Of a stretch of 64,000 nucleotides of DNA, positions 34,341 to 46,272 are shown piece after piece (position 1 is the stretch's first letter; the number at the start of each line of letters is the position of its first letter). The translations under genes were made by a program, and so were the position numbers. The notes below the pieces were generated by a model. That model ran no database searches, was not told the DNA's origin, and worked only from the letters and a program-made list of their open reading frames with translations. Origin of the DNA: Rhodamnia argentea (Eukaryota > Streptophyta > Magnoliopsida > Myrtales > Myrtaceae). Location of the stretch: positions 22,140,934-22,204,933 of the forward strand of contig NC_063151.1 of the NCBI RefSeq assembly GCF_020921035.1, in the 5' to 3' direction.

Positions 34341-34429
34341 CTCTCTCTCCCTCTCCCACTATGACCGGCCAAAAACCCCCTCTTCCTTGAAATTTACTCA
34401 AAAATCAAAGAAAAAAGATTAAAAAAATT

Positions 34430-35065
34430 ATAAGAAGTTGTTGAAATATTATTACATATTATCAATGTCAGAGTCTACGATTCCATGTCGGTGACTTTCG
34501 TCGAATGAGGCTAAATCGGCAAAATGTGAGAAGGTTTAGGATTGAATCAGCAAACTTAAAAGGTTTAAGATTGAATTGGCAAAAATGTGAAAAATTTATG
34601 ACTTTTTTGGCAATTTTCTCCAATTCGATCCTATTGGCCGGAAATCACCGACATGGATACCAGCCATCCTACGTGGCAATGGACATTGACGTGGATAATT
34701 TTTAATATTATTGTAATATTTTTTCAAATATTTTAATTTAGTTTTCCTTTTTTCTTTTTTTCTTTTCTTTTTTCCCTCCCTCATCCGGCCTCAACCTCCA
34801 GCCTTCACCCGGTGGCCGAGGGACGCCCTCGCCGGATCAAACCACAAAAGGGGAAAAAATACAGAAAAAACTAATTAGAAAATTACTTAAAAAATTCAAA
34901 AAATATTAAATTATTATTAAATATTATCCACTTCAGCTACGGCCTTGAGCTAAATAGACTAAATTGGTACAATTATAAAAGGTTTAGGACTCAATTGAAA
35001 AAAAAAATTAGAATTGAATTTGCACAATTATTATAGATTTAGGATTTGTTTGGTAATTTTCTCTA
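34430..35065. repeat. Two abutting family A elements
   Basis: Positions 34430-34620 look like the right arm of one family A element, ending in TTTTTTGGCAATTTTCTCC. Directly after it, 34621-35065 contains the arms of another: GATCCTATTGGCCGGAAATC on the left and TTTAGGATTTGTTTGGTAAT at the right end, with a GC-rich core near 34790-34840. One probably inserted into the other, or they recombined. Flank R6 starts at the right edge. Confidence 0.5.
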
Positions 35066-35069
35066 GAGG

Positions 35070-35980
35070 GTGCATCATGTTTTCAAATGTTTAAACAAGT
35101 TAAACTTCGATTAATGATACCAGATGTGGCTTATGGAAAAGATGCTTTCTGATACGTGATGGATGATCTTAACCTATCGATCAATAGAAAACACGAACTT
35201 AAGCATGCATGTGCGGGCTCTCAAGACTTGCATGACACCCTCAGTTGCGTTTCAAATGGAAAAATTAATTATATACGATGGTGATGGCCTCGTCCGAAGC
35301 AAATAAAATTCATCTTGTAAAACACCGTGTTCTACGCACAAAAAGTTCAACAAATTCCCAAAGATGAAAGGGATGTTAATTTTCTGGGAGACCTCCAAAG
35401 CGTTAATTGCCCAAAGAATTATAATTGACAAGTCTTAAACAAGTGAAATACATTATTTACCTCGACTTTTTTTTTTAATGTTTTCTGGACGTTACTCACA
35501 TAAAAGTCCAACGATTAAAGAAAAAATTGGGTTTCTCGGTTACCAACCGGAATAGCTAAGGTTGAATAAACTGATTAAGAGCGAAGTCAAAATTTAATGA
35601 TATGTTTAAAAAAAATTAATTTGCAGTATACCCTATAACAAAGTTTGATAACCCAAATGTAAAAACACTAAACTGAAATCATAGTATAGATTCTGACCAA
35701 AAAAGAATCATGGCATAGATGAGCATCATGACCGGATGCAGCACAGATAGTGTGTTTCAGGAGAAAAGAAAGCATATCGGAATTTGTAAAAGCCATTATT
35801 ACGTCAAGCCTTCATTAAATAAACTCGTGCTTGTCATGACATGGCATGCTCACTTTGCTTCAATAAAAGTTCACTATTAAACCTGAAAACACCTGTCAGC
35901 CGTTGATTAAGGAAAATAAAAAAAGGCAACTCGATCCATCAACAATCCAGGCAGAAAACTATCTAAACCATGTTTCTTCA
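35070..35980 (+). repeat. BTB 3'-flank module, copy R6
   Basis: Copy of the duplicated flank, from GTGCATCATGTTTTCAAATG through TGGAAAAATTAATTATATAC near 35258 to CCATCAACAATCCAGGCAG near 35936. It lacks the left third of the module, where the family A pair now stands, and ends at the BTB relic. Confidence 0.55.
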
Positions 35981-35989
35981 AACTCAAAA

Positions 35990-36402
35990 TTCCGTGCTGC
36001 AGGACCAGAAAATGGAAAGCCCATTCATCCCTTTTACACGCTTCGTATATCTCCACCACAAGGCGTGCTGTGCTGCTTGACGCTCTTGGAGTTTATCCAT
36101 GTTGTCTATATAATTAGGGAGAAGGCGGCCTCCTTTAGAAGCTTCACATTGTGCTGGTGCCCAAAGGCATAGTTTGTGATCGAGCTCCCACAATAAGCTT
36201 TGAGGTGCTGCGCCTGGTACTTTTCAGCTAATACTAGAACATCATAAGCAATTTGCTCATCGAGACATGCTTCAGCAGAGTAAAGATAGTTGACAAATGC
36301 TCAGAGGGCATCATGCGACACCTCACTTATCTTGATGGTGCTGCTTTGGCCTTCTTTCCTCTCATTCTCGAGCATTGCTTTGAACAGTAGGGATCGACTT
36401 GC
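35990..36402 (-). pseudogene. BTB/POZ gene relic: second exon only
   Basis: On the minus strand the second exon begins at 36402 with ASRSLLFKAMLENERKEGQS and ISEVSHDAL. It hits a stop at about 36303, where the family has R in DALRAFV, and continues as AFVNYLYSAEACLDEQ and VLAEKYQAQHLKAYCG. About 13 codons, the EKFLVSKLNWDNS segment, are missing before SITNYAFGHQHNVKLL; the 3' part is frameshifted. No first exon exists upstream. It is a dead duplicate. Confidence 0.8.
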
Positions 36403-36589
36403 CTGATTGTGAAAAGAGTTTATCAAAGAGGACTTAAAAGAGGACTTAGAAACGCTTTTACGCAGCTTGTCTATATACGTCACAGTACTTTTTACTATGA
36501 TATAATTCTATGAGCATGTGAGCAAAGCTTTTGAATAATGTCCGCACAATCATCATCAATTACAAAGGAACCAATGTTGTGCTTAGGGT

Positions 36590-36720
36590 TGTGCAAACTG
36601 GACCGGACCAGGCCGAACTGAACCGGGATTGGACCGGACCGGCCTAGTTGGTCCGATCCTTAAGGGGGGCAATCCGGTCCTCAATTCCATGGTGGATGAG
36701 ACCAGATCGGACTACCCGGA
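36590..36720. repeat. GGACC-rich tract
   Basis: Repeated GGACCGGACC-like wording (GACCGGACCAGGCC, GATTGGACCGGACCGGCC), followed at 36721 by an alternating AT then AC microsatellite. A similar GGATC-rich tract is at 39950-39985 on the other side of CML copy 2. Function unknown. Confidence 0.45.
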
Positions 36721-38214
36721 ATATATATATAGACACACACACAATTAAAAAAAAAGAATTAGAAATGTTTAACTTCAAACAACACAGTACAATGATAAAA
36801 AATAACAAAAGAACCAGTTAACTACTAAACTAGTTAACCTAATTTTCCCCAGAATCCCCATGACACTCACTCCTCCGAGTCCACTCCGCTTGCGTCTTGT
36901 CTTTGCCTGTCCACTCGCTCTTCTTGCAGTCCCACCTCTCGCTCATCGATGTCGTCACTCATCTCGCGTCTCGCAGCCACTGGCATTGTCGACTCGTTGC
37001 TCCTCTCGCCGATTCCTTTCCTCTTCTCCATTCTTGCTTGGTCGCTTCGATCTCGGGTAAAAACCCCATAATCACTGAATTGGCAGAACTACTGAGTTGC
37101 ATTGCATTTTCATTTCCTTCTCAATTCTTGTATGTAATTGGAGTCCTCCCTGACATGATTTGACCGTTTAGATTATTATACTCAACACATTCCCTAGGTA
37201 TCGGCCTTGGTCAGAGATGATTGCCTGGGGATGTTGCAATCATAAATTGGCTAAAATCTCAACTCCATCAATCTCTCCTAGACCAGCCGGCCCTAGGTTT
37301 TCTCCCTGCCCTTCCTTCTCTTCTCTCGTTTTTCTTCACAGCTTTCTTCTTCAACTACCATAGATGCGAGAGTTTGAGCTAGAGCACTCCCGCCCTCCCC
37401 CCTTTCTTAGGCCATTTTGATTCTCTATTTTCATTTTCTTACTTTCTTCCCGTTTGGAAACTTTTCTTTGTCTATTTAATCTAGATTTGAAAGCTTTTCG
37501 TTCTCTTTTTTTGGGAGATTTTTATTCCTATCATTTAGATTTGGAAATTTCTATATGTATTTTTTCGGAATTTCGCTCTCTTTCGATTTTATTGGTGAAC
37601 AAGTCCAGTTTTCAAGGAAATTAAAGGAGCTTCATAAAGGTTTCGCTCTCGCAAGCATCAAATTTATGCTCTTTTAGCCTTTTTACTCTGCTCGATTATG
37701 GTGTTGTGGACGCTAAACCTAGGCATGTACCACCGAAAGGTAAAGCCGTAACAATAGATAGAGATCTCAATGTGTGCTCATTATTGAAGACAGATTCGGT
37801 GATCAACTGTCAATTTTGATGTGAAGAAGTCATAGATGTTCATTGAGTGTGTGACTCATAGTCTTGTTCTGATAATTTCTCTTGTTATTCGGAGGAAGTT
37901 TTATTTTAAAGTAATTTAGGATTTGTTTTGATTTACGGTTGATCTGCGATATTTCTCTGTTGCCTTCCAAAAAAGTAAATGAAATGTTATTGTGACAAAA
38001 AAAAAATCCTCTCCCAGCCAAATTGGTCGGGATCGACGTGGGTGAGTCTCATCTTCCCACATCTCAAATAAGCACGCGTTCGACCAAAAATAAAATAAAA
38101 TAAAATAAGCATGCGCACAAACAAGGAGATTCCTTCGACCAAAAAAAAAACAAGGCGATTCCAAATTATCCAACCACACTTGTGCATAACCAGTCCCATG
38201 ACCGTCCCTCCCTC
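36721..38214. other. Gene-poor stretch before CML copy 2
   Basis: A CT-rich segment at 36840-37060 has two overlapping open frames (36860-37060 and 36897-37163) rich in Ser, Leu and Arg with no recognisable domain. The remainder is AT-rich. No RNA gene or known repeat is recognised. Confidence 0.35.
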
Positions 38215-38735
38215 CCTACATAATCTGATTCCTGCTCTGTCCTAACGAACGTGTTAATCAACATTAACATCCATTGAACGAACCCATTAAAGACGCGAGC
38301 GAGACCCCGTGAAGCACATCAAAACTGTGGGAACGAGCACGACAGAATTTACTGGGACTAGTTCTAGACGTTAGACCCGTGGCTTGGATCACGTTTCTCA
38401 GCGTCAGACGCGGGGCGAAGAAGGGCCAGTCTTCTTTCCAAGAATCATCTCGGAAGATGGATGGTGCGATTAATCAAACTTAGAGAATAATAATAGTACG
38501 TATTAACAACGGCGTGCGAAGACCCAAGACAGATATTAACGTTGCTATTATCTTCTCCATCTGAAGTCAATAACAAACTCCTGATCAAGAAAAAATATCA
38601 ATTCCGCTTTCCTAATGTCTTTCTTCCACGAAGGTTCTTCCCAACTTCCATGCAACCCTAAACGCCACAAGTTTCTTCAAAGTCATGCTACGCACGTACG
38701 TAAAACATCCGTACAATGTAAAGCTCCTTCCAGTC

Positions 38736-38741
38736 TATAAA
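38736..38741 (+). promoter_or_regulatory. TATA box of CML copy 2
   Basis: TATAAA 103 bp before the start codon, in the same GTCTATAAATTCAAATTATC context as in copy 1, within the duplicated promoter 38215-38838. Confidence 0.55.
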
Positions 38742-38838
38742 TTCAAATTATCCTCCTCCCACCAGCGCCATCAGCATTTGCACATATTTCTTCATTAGTT
38801 TCCTCAATCCCACACGTACATATCCAACATTGCATATC

Positions 38839-39321
38839 ATGCCTCGCCTCGGAACCGGAGACTTGCGTCGGATTTTCGAGAACCTCGACAAGAACGGCGA
38901 TGGCCAGGTGAGCCTCGAGGAGCTCAATTGGCTGCTCGAGAAAATCAGTGTCCATCACAGCGTGGACGAGCTCGAATTGTTTATAGGGAAACCAAGCCTC
39001 GACTTTGACGAGTTCTTGCACTTTTATGTGTCTATATCGTGGGAAGGAACCACGGGAAATGGCGGATCAGAATCACCGGAGGGCAACGAAGGAGACGACG
39101 ATCAAGAGACCGACCTTGCCGAGGCGTTCAAAGTGTTTGATCTGAACAACGACGGCTTCATTTCCTGCGACGAGCTCCAGAGCGTGCTCTCGAAACTAGG
39201 GTTGTGGAACGAGGGAAGCGGGAGAGACTGCAATAGTATGATTCGCGCGTATGATACTGATAGCGATGGGAGGCTCGATTTTGAGGAATTCAAGAGCATG
39301 ATGCTGATTACATTTGCTTGA
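38839..39321 (+). CDS. Calmodulin-like calcium-binding protein (CML44-like), copy 2
   Basis: Intronless gene for a 160-residue EF-hand protein, the paralogue of the gene at 598. Loops at residues 17-28 (DKNGDGQVSLEE), 101-112 (DLNNDGFISCDE) and 139-150 (DTDSDGRLDFEE) are canonical, with Gly at loop position 6 in each. The second hand is again degenerate (LDFDEFLHFYVSI). The start is the ATG at 38839 (MPRLGTGDLRR). Differences from copy 1 cluster in the linker and second hand, while the frame is fully kept, so both copies appear to be under constraint. The likely role is a calcium sensor; partners cannot be read from the sequence. Confidence 0.9.
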   Translation: MPRLGTGDLRRIFENLDKNGDGQVSLEELNWLLEKISVHHSVDELELFIGKPSLDFDEFLHFYVSISWEGTTGNGGSESPEGNEGDDDQETDLAEAFKVFDLNNDGFISCDELQSVLSKLGLWNEGSGRDCNSMIRAYDTDSDGRLDFEEFKSMMLITFA

Positions 39322-39867
39322 TGATATCTTCAAGAAGAATATGAGATACGTCCTGAGTCAGATTTGCTTTCATTCATCTTACTGATTCTTTTATGTAGCT
39401 TCTACCATTTCTCTCTCTCTCTCGCGCTATTCTTCTAGCCAGTATATTGGCCATCTCCACATTCCTATTGTTGATTCTATTTCGTACGTTGAAATGTGCG
39501 AGGCTAATATTTGTCATTCAACAATGTTCGTCCTCTCGCGCACCCGTGCCTAATTTTACATTCTACACTTTTGAACATTTCCCAGTAGTATTCAAGAGAT
39601 CAACCGTGACGAAGTTGGAAAGAGAAAGGGAGATGAAAGTTGCTTTCGTCTTAGATAGATAGACTAGCCTGTCGCGGCGAACTTAGGCGAGTACGAATTG
39701 TCATTCTCTATTCTAATCTTCTCTTTGGAGAGTGAAAGCGCGGCGTCCAAAACATTTGCCACTTGGTATTAAAGTGCGGTTAGAAGATCTGTGGCTTTGC
39801 CCTGTTAGTCTGATACATGGAAAGAACTTAAGGCTGTAATTGTGTGATTTTTACTCTCCCATGGTAA

Positions 39868-39915
39868 CATGGTGCTTATAGTCTCCTCCCTGATGCTTAT
39901 TTGCTTTATATAACA
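39868..39915 (+). repeat. PHD-gene intron 1 end, short copy
   Basis: CATGGTGCTTATAGTCTCC, then CTGATGCTTATTTG, TTTAT and an AG, match the last 45 bases of PHD intron 1 (51208-51254: TATGGTGCTTATAGTCTTC, GGATGCTTATTTGG). It is a third place in the array carrying PHD-locus DNA. Confidence 0.5.
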
Positions 39916-40129
39916 GGGTTGAGCAAAGCAAATCGTCTGGGCCGAGAACCCCCGGATCGGATCGGATCGGGTCGGACTGGACCGAAACGGCTGGTGGGCG
40001 ATTCTCGGGTTTACTAGTCCGATTCCCGATTTCATAAAATTGGTACCAGTGATTTCGATCTAGTTCTCGATTCAAGGGATGGAACCGTCCACCCAAACGT
40101 CGATGGTTAGTTCTTTTTGAATGGATCGT

Positions 40130-40750
40130 AGGTTGAGATCATTTATCAATCATCAAAAAGTATCTCATTCATCATTAATCCAACTGTTTTTTTTTTTGTG
40201 GGGGGGGGGGGGAACCTCAGTTTAACTTGTCTAATCATTTGAAAACGTGGTGCCCACATTTGTATTTCATCGGCAGAATGAGATGCAACTTATTCCCCCT
40301 TTTTTCCTCCTAATGTCTATATGATCTGGCTATCTAGACTCCATTTAAGATGCTAATTAAGTTAATTATATTCCAAAAGTTCATATGTGAACCCTCATGA
40401 TGATCATGTTTTTTCAAACATGCTAAAGGGCATTGCTTGAGAGTTGTTGAGCTTGGACCGAGTTAAAGTAAAGATGTACTAAGGCTAGTTTACAAAATTG
40501 ATATGTTATCCCGATAGGCTCCTATCGCGTAATGTCTAGTCGCATGTAAGCCGAATGAGTCTATCCAGAACTTTTTCTTCTTTCTTGGTGAAAAGATAAT
40601 AAGTAAATCATTGTTTGCATGTATGGCTGCTCGTCAATAATTCTTGTTTGGAGCAAGATTGAGCTGAAATTTAATAGAAGGTTGATGTCCATAAAACCAA
40701 TGATACATCTAACATTCTGTCGACATTTCATTGGACATGTACATATCATC
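40130..40750 (-). repeat. BTB distal flank, inverted copy R7a
   Basis: Reverse-complement copy of the left part of the flank module: AAGGGCATTGCTTGAGAGTT near 40427 and AATTCTTGTTTGGAGCAAG near 40640 match 2700 and 2490 in reverse. It preserves the empty site for the family A element at 27313: GTCCATAAAACCAATGATAC on the plus strand near 40688. Contains a G run of 12 near 40201. Confidence 0.55.
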
Positions 40751-40898
40751 GGTTAAGTAGCACCGGCACCAACACGCGAAACACCACACGACATGCTGAC
40801 AAGCCATTTCTCAAAAAATGAAGAATTCCAATATGTTGAGACACGTTGTACATTAAATGTTGTTTTTATATATACATGATAAATTATCACACACACAC

Positions 40899-40900
40899 AG

Positions 40901-40928
<28 letters not shown>
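40899..40928. repeat. AT microsatellite
   Basis: An alternating AT tract of about 30 bp, preceded by a short CA tract (40889-40899). Likely variable between individuals; no gene is near. Confidence 0.7.
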
Positions 40929-40931
<3 letters not shown>

Positions 40932-41089
40932 CAGTGAATTTCATTTTCCTCTTCTTTTGTTAGGGATTCACAATTTAATTTTTTTGGGGGTAGTTGGGGG
41001 TGGAAACTCACATGTCGCTGGTATTTCTTGTAAGTCTAACATCAATAATTGATTACCATGATCGATTATGCTTGGGTCAAGATCCAATT

Positions 41090-41924
41090 TTAGTCAAAAT
41101 TGATTAATCAAACAAGATTCTCAAATTGGGTCCAAAATATCTTCAAATTAAGTCAAATTTCAATAAATCTAACATCACCAATCAATTACCCATGGTCAAT
41201 TACGCTTGGGTCAAACATTCAAGAAATTTCAAAAGATGTATGAAAGAGGTCGTTAATTTTCTGAGAAACCTCCGAACGGTTAATTGCCCAAAGAATGTTG
41301 ACAGCAAATCTTAAACTTGTTAGATGTATCCTTCGTTGAATGTCTCCCGGACGTCACTTGCATCAAAGTTCACTGACCAAGGTAACTTTCGGGTTGGTTG
41401 TCGGCCGGAATAACCACGGTCGAATGTACTGATTGAAAGCCAAGTCAAAGTTTAGTGATACAAATGGGAAAAAAATAAAAGAGTTAAAAAAGGCATATAC
41501 GATGGATGAAAATAAGATCAAATTTCGACGACCCTAATGTAAATAGAACCCCGAAGTGAAATGTGGTCTCTGTTAGTGGCAAGCATTTGGTTTGTCCGAA
41601 CTTTCCTAGACAAGGCTCAAATTTCCCTAGATCATAATACAGATGGACATGATACAGATAGTTTATAATGGCATCGCATGCGCACTGTGAGTCAATAAAA
41701 GTTCACTGTCGAAGCTGAGAACACTACACTCGCGAAAACAATACCAAAGCGTTGACGCTGGAGGTTGTATACCTGATTAATACATAGGCAAAGAGATCTA
41801 TCAACATACCATGCAGAATATCCAACCTGTTCTTTCAAACTCCAAATTCCATAAAGTTGAAAAGTCATTCTCCCAACCGATTCTTCTCATCAACAGTTAC
41901 CGGTACAAGACAAGACTATGCAAA
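41090..41924 (+). repeat. BTB 3'-flank module, copy R7b
   Basis: Right part of the flank module leading to the 3' end of BTB copy 7, with GGTCGTTAATTTTCTGAGAA near 41250, TTAATTGCCCAAAGAATG near 41280 and AGAGATCTATCAACATACCA near 41790. Its left part is the inverted segment 40130-40750, so a small inversion separates the two. Confidence 0.5.
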
Positions 41925-44900
41925 CTATGACTTTGCAGAAGCATCCTTAGGTGCTGCAGTGTTTTCCTGCTTTGCAAGACATGCTTCTAATATCTCCACC
42001 ACAAGGCTGGGGTGCTTTTCAACGAGTTCCGCATATTCTTGACGTTTTCTGAGTTTATCCATATTGTCCATGATTAATGACAACGAGGCCTCCAGGAGAA
42101 GTTTCGCATTGTGCTGGTGCGCAAAGGCATAGTTTATGATCGAGTTGTCCCAATTCAACTTGGACACCAAGAACTTCTCACAATAAGCTTTGAGGTGCTT
42201 AACCTGGTACTTTTCAGCCAATACTAGCAGCTCACAAGCCATTTGTTCATCGACGCATGCTTCGGCAGAGTAAAAATAGTTGACAAATGCACGGAGGGCA
42301 TCATAGGACACGTCACTTATCTTAATGGTCCCACTTCGGCTTTCTTCCATCTCATTCTCAAGCATTGCTTTAAACACTGGGGACCGGTTAGCCTGATTGT
42401 AAGTACAAAATTGAAGAGCATTCAAAAACGCAGTTTTTGCAGTGTGAGAAAACTCAATAGTATGATAGGAGATGTTTGTGCATCATATCAATATCAGTCG
42501 CAGTTTTCTAAATCGAAGAAACACCTGATATGAATTTTACGAGCTTGAGCAAAGCTTCTTAACCATGTCCTTGCTAACGTCATCAATTATTAAACTTATG
42601 AGAACTATGCTGCGCTAAAAGATTCCTATGCTATGCAAGAAAACTTCATACTCAAGCTTATGTAATTTTCGAGTTGATGACTCCAAATGGAATTTGCATT
42701 GTAGGAGGCAAAATGCATATCAGGTGGATCAAGAAATGCTTAGATCAAATATTGTCAAAGAGAGTAGTAATTACTGAAGTATCCAGCAACTCAACTACCA
42801 ATTATTCCACTCAACTCAACTATGCCTTATTCCAAGCAAAAAAAAAAAAAAAAAGGAATCAATCATGATCTGCATAAAAGAAATTGAGAATATCTATGAC
42901 TTAGATATCTGGCCAACCAAACAAATATGGTAGTTCTAATGCCTGAATAGATGAAAGCTAATTCAGAAACTTGAAGATCAACCTAAGAGAGATTAATATT
43001 AGACTAGGAAGTAAAAGAAATAACAGGTGCATCTTTACCAGCGTGCAGTCCCAAAAGTAAATGCAACCCCCATTATCACCATATAAAATCCACTCAGAAG
43101 AATGTAGAGTGCAACAGCAAGCCGCTAAATAAAGAGTCGCAGAAATTCTTATTGACTTGACAATGCTGATTATATATGCTCGACGACTATTTAATCCACC
43201 TAAACTTTGGCAATACATCTTGAAAACTAGAGTAAATAAAGAAGGTTAAGTTTAGGTTACTGAAGAGAGAAGACCAAAACCAATCCAAGCAATTATTGAG
43301 GCCAGAAACAAAAGAAGAAAGCGGCCCAACATGATATTGCAAGGCCAGATCACGGTTAATATTGATTGTTGAATGCATATGTTTAATAACCTCATGAACA
43401 GAACTCATTTTGTTAGCTTTTCCCCAGTACACGAAAATTAGGATTGTACTTATTTGAATCATTCATTTGATCCCACAATCTCTCCATGCATCTCTGAAGA
43501 ATATTTTGTGGCAAAGCATAATCATCTACTGCAGGAAGTTTGTTACATTACATGATTGCCAAGTCCAGAGTGGCTGCCTTCTACTTGATATTCTCGTGCA
43601 CAAGAAAATACGAAATTGCCTTTTGGTAATCAAATAATTGACTAAATCTCACGAGCAGGACATAGCTAGAGGACTTTATTCAGCCATAAATACTACAAGT
43701 ACTGTTCTTTAAGGATATGACAGCATGAAAGTTCAAGATGGCAGCAGAAGCATTTAATTAATTAAGCCCTAACTCATTATCCTCAAGTAATCTCACTTTT
43801 GGGGGCACTCTTTGCTTCCAGACTGAAACTACCACTCTAACATAGACTCCAAGTAAAAAGGGCAAAAAGTCACCGCTGTCAACTTGTAAGCCACAGGTAC
43901 CACTGTGTTAGCACACCCATGCCAATGTCGAGGTACCGAATTCTCATGAACACAAAAAAGTCATCTTAGAAGTCCAACTGTGAATTCTCTGTAGGTCTCC
44001 CTCCTTAAACCTGCCTGCATGAACTACCATTGCAATGATCTTTCTCAGTAGCAATTGTTCAAAGGAATTGCCATAAGGGTCAAACCAAGATAAAACTTCT
44101 AAAGAAATCCTCTATGAGCATTACTCTTTCACTCTATTATAACTCCTCTCTGCCTCGACTAAAATGAGAAATCTGAGAAACCTTAATAGCTCAACCGAGA
44201 CAACTGAATTTCATAACACTCTGACCAACCCCATTTCAAACTATCCATAGCCACTAGAAGCTCTCCAAAAGAGTATCTTTCCTTCCATTTCTCGCTTCAT
44301 TCGGGCATCATTTCACAGTCAAGCGCCTAAACTTTTCTTAAATCAAGACTATCGAACAAAGGTCCGCACCTTCATTGTCCAATTACTGAAAGAAAACTCA
44401 CAAAGGAAGTGTTCCCGTATCTAATCTACCCCTTCGCAAAAAATTATTATCCCAAAATTTCTCCATGACGCAATTGACAACCTGGCACTTACCATCGAGA
44501 CACAATTTATCACCACCCTATGAGACGCCCGTAATTAGAGCTTGGAGCAAGGAACGGAACATTTGAACCCTCCCCAAACTGACTACAAACTACCACAGTG
44601 GACTAAACCCTCTCGTTCCTTCTGAAATTTCCCAAACTCAAACTGAGATCAGAGCGAAAACAAAGAAAAACCTAAAATTCAAATCAAACAAAAATCAGCG
44701 ACTATATATCTATGAACCAGACAAGAGCGATGCTCACCAGAATGGCCTTGTGAGCCGGTACCGGCATAGACGGGCCTCCAAAGAGACCGTCCTCCGCGGC
44801 GACCAAGACGACGTCAGTGAACCCAGGTCCATGGGAGCGACCACTGAGGTCATGGCGGTGGTCGGTCGGAGACCAGAACCTCAAGAAGTTGACCTTGGCC

Positions 44901-45094
44901 TTCAAGTCCTCGATCTCTCGCTTGAGCTCTTCCTCGGTCTCGCTGGCCTCCTCGTAGCACTCCTTGCACGTGCCGGCGTCGCTCGTGACGTACTCCTCCT
45001 TGCAGGATATGCACCGCATGGTCTCGGTCACCGAATCGGTCTCCGACTCGCCCTCCTCCAGGAGGTGGTCCTGCCTCGCGCACAGTCGCTGCAT
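41925..45094 (-). CDS. BTB/POZ domain protein (At4g08455-like), copy 7, best preserved
   Basis: Minus-strand gene: exon 1 is 45094-44738, with a GTGAGC donor, and exon 2 is 42392-41925 after a CAG acceptor, phase 0, 274 residues. Paired cysteines are at 28/31 and 43/46 (MRCISCKEEYVTSDAGTCKE). A coiled coil covers about 48-70 (EEASETEEELKREIEDLKAK) and the BTB fold about 85-190 (GPGFTDVVLVAAEDG, PVPAHKAIL, ANRSPVFKAMLENEMEESRS, AEACVDEQMACELLVLAEKY, EKFLVSKLNWDNSI), then a helical tail to ENTAAPKDASAKS. This copy keeps the BTB His and the full tail of the plant At4g08455 type, so it may be the founder of the array. An in-frame ATG at 45175 would add 27 residues; I prefer 45094 because all intact copies share it. 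Likely role: dimeric adaptor, perhaps for cullin-3 ligases (inference). Confidence 0.85.
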
Positions 45095-45179
45095 TTGCTG
45101 AGCGAGAGAGAGTTCGCCAAACCTCTTCGCTTCTTTTCCTCGTACTGATATCATTTGCAGCGCAGGTTTGTCCATTTCT

Positions 45180-45845
45180 ATGCAAGTAAAAACGTGCGAA
45201 GTTTTTTTTTTTTTTTAAATGGAGTTACAATTATAATTAGCGGAAATAATATTTTCACAGCTAAAAGAATTTTTTCACTACTTTTTTCGAAATCCCCATT
45301 TTGATGCGATTAATTTGCCCTCAAAATTCAGCCACAATTAATTTGCATAAACGTTCTTAATAGATATAAAGACAGAAATACCCTCTGCCAAATTGATCAT
45401 GGTACCACTTAACATAGAAGTACAAACTTACTTTTGTTTGTTTCCTTTTTCATTCGAAGTAATTAAGGCAAATGGCTTATGGAAATCTAACTAATTTATA
45501 ATGAAGTAGAATAAAAAGATAAAGCAGTAACATATTTATATATTTTATGTGGTGTGATTAAATTTTCCGTGAGTTTAATTATTACGGCAATATTTAATCA
45601 AGGGAAGAATTAGAAATATGAATCTTACAAGAGTAAAATTTGAAAATAAAGCGTCTTAACAAATTGTCTTATTACTAGAACGTTTATCTATGATATTAAG
45701 TATGGCTTACTTGACTAATTGAAGAAATTTGTACTTAATAAACTTACTCTTTTTGTAGTACAATTAAAACTAAACGTAAGACTATTAAAATGACTCATGT
45801 TGATCATTTTGACCAAGTGAATAAATAGCAAATGTCACTTCATTT
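45180..45845. other. AT-rich upstream region of BTB copy 7
   Basis: No gene is seen. A T-rich tract lies at 45204-45216. The stretch upstream of the gene may hold its promoter, but no element is clear. Confidence 0.35.
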
Positions 45846-46272
45846 TCAAAATAGGGCTAGCACCATGAAAACCTTCAAACTGATACATATGTGATAAATT
45901 TTTTCAAAATTAATTTTTTGAACATTAAAAACTCAAACTTGTATACCTGTGATAAATTTAGCCCAAACTAATTTTTTCACTATCAAAAACTTAAATTAGT
46001 ATACATGTGATAAATTTATCCTTTGTTCATTTCCGTTAAATTGGATTAGTACCACCAAAAACTCCAAGCTGGTAGATCTATGACGGATGGTGAGTAAAAG
46101 CACTCGCTAACGACTACATGTCGCCAACTCAGTAATTTGATGGTCTAACAGACGGTAAGTTTGTTACGGTTGTACCATTTTGAAATTTTTGGTGGTCAAA
46201 AAATTAGTTTAGACTAAATTTGTCGCATGTATATCGGTTCGAGATTTTTCATGAAATTAACCCTTAAAAATA
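45846..46272. mobile_element. Inverted-repeat MITE, family B
   Basis: The element at 45854-46264 begins GGGCTAGCACCATGAAAAC and ends TTTTTCATGAAATTAACCCT, inverted repeats of each other. It is flanked by TCAAAATA and TAAAAATA (7 of 8 identical). At 411 bp it is near the size of the element at 23081 without its insertion. No transposase. Confidence 0.7.

Noticed and set aside
40899-40928. AT tract considered as a possible CRISPR-like or satellite array
   Set aside because: It is a simple dinucleotide microsatellite without spacers; CRISPR arrays are not expected in a plant nuclear genome.
44750-45185. Open frames on the plus strand and in a second minus frame over BTB copy 7 exon 1
   Set aside because: Shadows of the real exon; only the frame starting at 45094 continues into the BTB fold of exon 2.
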